A stretch of 64,000 nt of DNA. Source: Synanceia verrucosa (Eukaryota > Chordata > Actinopteri > Perciformes > Synanceiidae). Under the pieces are notes generated by a model. The model was not told where the DNA came from. It did no database searches and worked only from the letters and a program-made list of their open reading frames with translations. Positions within the stretch are counted from its first letter, which is position 1, and each line of letters begins with the position of its first letter. This document shows positions 60,127-64,000 of the stretch, piece by piece. The stretch covers positions 12,560,001 through 12,624,000 of the forward strand of contig CM056561.1 in the NCBI GenBank assembly GCA_029721515.1, given 5' to 3'. The translations under genes were made by a program, and so were the position numbers.

Positions 60127-60410
60127 TTATTAGGGCAGCCTGATAATAAGGAATTGCAATAGTCCAGCCTAGAAGTTACAAATGACTAATTTTTCTGCAT
60201 CGTTTTGAAAGAGAATATTCCTGATTTAAAAAGCAGTTCTAGCTGTTTGTTTCATGTGGACGTTGAAGGACATATCTTGGTCAAAAATTACAAGCACAGT
60301 GGTGCTCAAGGCTGGTGCAAAGCCATCTACAGTAAATAAGTCATTAGATAGTTTATTTCTGTGATTTTCGGGGCCAAGAAATTGACCGTCATCCAAGTTC
60401 CTTAAGGTCC

Positions 60411-61217
60411 TTAAGACATGTTTGGAGTTTCGCTAACTGGCTGGATTCGTCTGACTTGAATGACAAATATAGTATCATCTGCATAACAGTGAAAGTTTAT
60501 GGAGTATTTTCTGATAACATTGCCTAAAGGAAGCATATATAAAGTAAATAGAATTGGCCCAAGTACAGAACCTTGAGGAACTCCATAACTGACTTTGGAC
60601 TGCATGGAGGACTCATCATTAACGTGAACAAACTGTGATCGATCCGATAAATAGGATTTGAACCAGCTTAAAGCAGTTCCTCTGATGCCAATTAAATGTT
60701 CTAATCTCTGCAACAGGATATGGTGGTCAATAGTATCAAAAGCAGCGCTAAGATCTAACAAGACAAGTACTGAGACGAGTCCATTGTCTGACACAATTAG
60801 CAGGTCATTAGTAATTTTCACCAGAGCAGTCTCAGTGCTATGATATTTTCTAAATCCTGACTGAAAGTCCTCAAATTGATTATTGTCCTGAAGGAAGTCA
60901 CACAGCTGACTGCACACTGCTTTTTCAAGGATCTTAGAGAGAAACGGAATGTTGGATATTGGTCTATAGTTGGCTAAAACTTCAGGATCAAGACCAGGCT
61001 TCTTCAGAAGAGGTTTGATTACGGCTACTTTAAATGACTGAGGTACATAGCCTGACAGCAAAGATAAGTTGATCATGTTTAATAACGAGGTGCTCAGTAA
61101 AGGTAAAACTTCTTTAAGCAGTGAAGTTTGGATGGGATCTAAGAGACAGGTAGAAGGCTTCGATGAGGAAATCATTGAAGTCAGTTTGTGGAGGTCTATG
61201 GGAGAAAAGCAGTCCAA
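60411..61217 (-). pseudogene. L2-type reverse transcriptase, partial
   Basis: 268 codons covering fingers and palm: PLLKKPGLDPEVLANYRPIS, FQSGFRKYHSTETALVK, LVLLDLSAAFDTIDHHILLQ (catalytic D in AAFDTI), YGVPQGSVLGPILFTLYMLP and FHCYADDTIFV (catalytic YADD). All catalytic aspartates are present. The frame is lost just after YADD at about 60460, and the endonuclease is missing because of 5' truncation, so the element cannot move on its own. Confidence 0.92.
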
Positions 61218-61640
61218 GGATACATCAAGTTCTTAAATGGGTTCTAAGCTTCCTGTGTTTAAAGACAAAGCAGTTTCAGTTAAAGGCACAGTATGACTGA
61301 TTTTCTCCCTAATAGTTATAATCTTTTCATTAAAGAAGCCCATGAAGTCACTACTACTGAGGGTTATGGGAATAGATGGTTCAATAGAGCTGTGGCTCTA
61401 TGTCAGCCTGGCTCTAGTGCTGAAAAGAAACCTGGGGTTGTTTTTATTTTCCTCTATTAATGATGAATAATAAGCTGCTCTGGCCTTACAGAGAGCCTTC
61501 CTATAAGCTTTCAGACTATCATGCCAGTACAGCCGAGACTCTTGCAGTCCGGTTAAACGCCACTTCCTTTCAAATCTTCTTGCTGTTTGTTTTAAACTGC
61601 GGATGTGAGGGTTATACCATGGAGCCAGCTTTCAGCATTT

Positions 61641-62927
61641 GGATGCTCAGTATTCACTGGAAATCAGCAAAATTTTATCTACACATGCTTTTTTTGAATT
61701 GCACTGCTGTTAAGAAGATATACAGTGTTGAATTCTGCATTGTGAATATTCTGCATTAAAATGATCAACCAGTTCATGTCAAAAGAATAAAATGCTGCAC
61801 ATACTGCATGTGACCATTGTTTTTTTTTATTGAAGACAGTTGCTACAAAACTCAGTTTTTTCATTTCTTTCCTTACTTTTCATTTTCATGTTTTTTTTTT
61901 ACAAAATAAACCAATAAAAGTATTACAAATAATTAAAACTGATACATAATTCACAAGTATACCATCAAATATACATTTATACAGCAAAAAATAAAATAAA
62001 AACAAAAACAAAAGTCCAAGCGAGATCACAGTAGTAAGAGAGAAGAGAGGCGCGTTTGACTGTGGGTGACCCGTCCTGGAATCTAATATTGACCCCTGTG
62101 TCATGTGCTTTGGACCACAAAGGGTCCAGGAAATATAGTAAAATTCCTGTTTATATAGAGTAGAAAAGTTTTCAGGGCCATCCCAGGTCAGGCTTGGATT
62201 CTGAGACTTAACAATAAACTTTATTGACTGTACAACAATTACTCAGATATGGGATTGTGGAAGCTGGCAATTCGCTCTCAGTTTGATTATTCAGAATTTT
62301 GTTGAATCATGACTAACCACAAAATGTGTCTCTTTTATTCGACCACTGGGGATGACAGTATTTTCAAATTGTGCACAAATCCTAGTGCCAATCAACTGTA
62401 CCTGAAAAAAACACTCAAACTGGCTTTGTGCTGATAAGCAAATTTCTCATGGTGTTCCTTCAAGGTCAAAATGTGTAGTGTGAACATTTCCAACTTGTCA
62501 ACAGGGAAAATGAAAAGGAAACTTTTACTGCCAGAACCAGGCTCATTTCAGCTCTGTGAAAGTTCTGAGAAGCTATCATAGTGCAGCTCAAACATGGGCC
62601 AGCATATGGATGGATTATCACACAGACACACTGAAACACTTTGAAACACTTACAAAAAGAAACTATTCAGGTCATTTCTATGCTGTGTTTGTGAATGACC
62701 CCACATACAGAGATAAGACAGTCAGTGCTTACAGCCATACATCTCTGGGTGACTCTAAACTCATGTTTATTAAAACAAAAGCAAACAGAAATAATATCAA
62801 GTGGAAGGAACATAACACTGTTATGAGTGAATGCAGTAGCATCTCTCTGCTACATAATTAGCAGATTTGAAAGGTATTTTAGTTGCTATAGTTCTTCAAA
62901 GAATAATCCATTCCTGCGAAAAACTCA
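61641..62927. other. Intergenic, nothing recognised
   Basis: AT-rich DNA. A 101-codon frame at 62556-62861 shows no family I recognise. Confidence 0.5.
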
Positions 62928-63057
62928 AGTCAAGTTTATTTGTATAGCCCAATATCACAAATTATGAATTTGCCCCATTGGGCTTTATAATCTGTACAGG
63001 ATATGACACCCTCTGTCCTTTACAAATGACCCTTGGATCGACTAAGGAAAAACTGAC
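62928..63057 (-). mobile_element. L2 LINE 3'-terminal block, very short copy
   Basis: 130 bp equal to the last part of the L2 3' UTR (complement of CAAGTTTATTTGTATAGCCC, then CCCATTGGGCTTTATAATCT). It is either an extremely truncated LINE insertion or the tail of a SINE that borrowed the LINE end. No tRNA-like head is visible next to it. Confidence 0.8.
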
Positions 63058-64000
63058 ACCACATAATATTCCACAATAACAGCTTGCCTTCTTAACTTTT
63101 CCAAAATAAATATGTCATTTTAGAAAAACATTTGTGAGGTTTGTGAAACTCAGTTTAGCCCATGTTGGTAGTAGACATTCATCCAGGCTGATATAAGGAT
63201 CACATGCACTGTCACTGAAGGCCACATTCAACTCTTTTTTTCCTCCAAGAGACCTCATTGTTTAGCCACTCTTACATAATAAGAGATGGTTTAGAATAAA
63301 AGGGTATTTGTAGTAAGTTTGTCTGTCTCAATCAGTGGAAGAACATATTATGATCCTGGTCACTCAGCCATCAGAGTTATATGCTCACATTTGTAAGATA
63401 GGATCTTAATAATTAAAAATAACAATTAAAAAGTACAGGAACTGGAACCATATTGTGTTTTCCTCTAAAGAGAAGTAAGTTCAAAAACAAATTTCTGTCA
63501 GATAATGGCAGTTTTAAAAGGATCAGCTGAAAACACATGTGTATACCATTCAAAAAAGAGCAAAAAAGAGTCAACTAGACTTGCTTGAGTTGACTCTTTT
63601 TTGCTCTTTTTTGAATTACCTCGACCTGGATGACTGAGAACCTACACAGACATGTGCATACCATGCATATGTACGGTGTGGCACAGTGTGTTTGTGCATC
63701 TGTGAAACACAGGACCATTGTTACAATAATGCCACACATAGTATGACAAAATAGTATAGACTGGTATAGAAAAACCTGACTGAACAACATTGGTTAAATA
63801 TCAAAGTTAAAAGGAGGATGTGAAAAAAAAATTGTTGGAAGAGCTTCAAAATGGATGTGGAAGCACCTATTTTAGACTGCTGTCCAGTAGAAGTAAGACT
63901 TCTGTGACTCCAGGAAGTTTGACATAGAGCACGCCAACAAAGTGCATGAATTTGTGCTGTCTAATGTGCTTTTGAGATGGGTATTGTACACTCCACTAAA
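63058..64000. other. Intergenic, contains one perfect hairpin
   Basis: No gene. The hairpin at 63548-63616 is listed separately. The following stretch (CCTCGACCTGGATGACTGAG) resembles a recurrent teleost repeat, also hinted at near 4960 in vps13d intron 12. Confidence 0.5.
63548..63616. repeat. Perfect inverted repeat, 29-bp arms, 11-nt loop
   Basis: The left arm 63548-63576 (ATTCAAAAAAGAGCAAAAAA, then GAGTCAACT) is fully complementary to 63588-63616. The loop is AGACTTGCTTG. The loop and inner arms resemble ACTGGACTTGCTTGAGGTTG at about 4960, so it probably derives from that repeat family. Confidence 0.93.

Larger units (their letters stand above)
58165..61640 (-). mobile_element. L2-type LINE, 5'-truncated, interrupted by MITE M2
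   Basis: Read on the minus strand: remnants of the region before the reverse transcriptase (about 61640-61218, several stops), an open reverse-transcriptase frame (60411-61217), a broken C-terminal part split by a MITE at 59436-60126, then a 3' UTR with a 3-unit minisatellite (about 58550-58700) and the conserved 3' block ending at 58165. It is the same family as 21228-23012. Confidence 0.9.

Noticed and set aside
1..64000. Looked for CRISPR arrays, prokaryotic operons, phage or plasmid genes, rRNA and microRNA clusters.
   Set aside because: None seen; the window is vertebrate nuclear DNA. The two hairpins were kept as repeats because nothing shows they are microRNAs.

Overview
The window is nuclear DNA from a bony fish, most likely a percomorph teleost. 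Three things point there: split genes with GT-AG introns, coding exons that read as vertebrate VPS13D and LRRC38, and a repeat load typical of teleosts (Tc1-like transposons, L2-type LINEs, a tRNA-derived SINE with a TCCA-type tail, hAT-like and Harbinger-like MITEs, a Ty3/Gypsy remnant, CA microsatellites). There are no operons, CRISPR arrays or prokaryotic signals. Family names are recognised by reading, since no search could be run.

Positions 1-15500, minus strand: the 5' part of vps13d, a bridge-like lipid-transfer protein. Eighteen coding exons join in frame from the ATG at 14282 to the left edge, giving 1,373 codons, about a third of the protein. The last of these is a giant exon that runs off the window. 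A CpG-rich promoter with one or two non-coding first-exon candidates lies at about 14930-15480. The introns hold a Tc1-like transposon (8080-9331), a SINE with perfect target-site duplications (10579-10939) and a small CpG-rich MITE (4458-4650).

Positions 15500-37186: about 22 kb with no convincing host gene, built from transposable elements. It holds two near-equal-length 1.6 kb Tc1-like elements in opposite orientation (15949-17556 and 30710-32318), a second copy of the intronic Tc1 family (28022-29180), an L2 LINE 3' end (21228-23012), other LINE fragments, two further Tc1 remnants, and a 795 bp terminal-inverted-repeat element carrying a tRNA-like promoter.

Positions 37187-41541, minus strand: lrrc38, complete in two coding exons (291 residues), an LRR membrane protein of the BK-channel gamma-subunit family.

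Positions 41542-64000: no host gene recognised. The region is a nest of repeats: a Gypsy pol remnant (43075-43918); a hAT-type transposase start codon region split by a Harbinger-like MITE (45541-46711); SINEs; a large duplicated repeat whose second copy holds a hAT-like MITE that itself holds a fold-back element (51357-56650); and an L2 LINE on the minus strand (58165-61640) interrupted by another MITE. The two MITEs at 45555 and 59436 share core sequence blocks in swapped order, which is the oddest structural observation here. I found no clear previously undescribed functional system. The interest lies in nested and permuted mobile DNA, two strong hairpins, and possible regulatory motifs.
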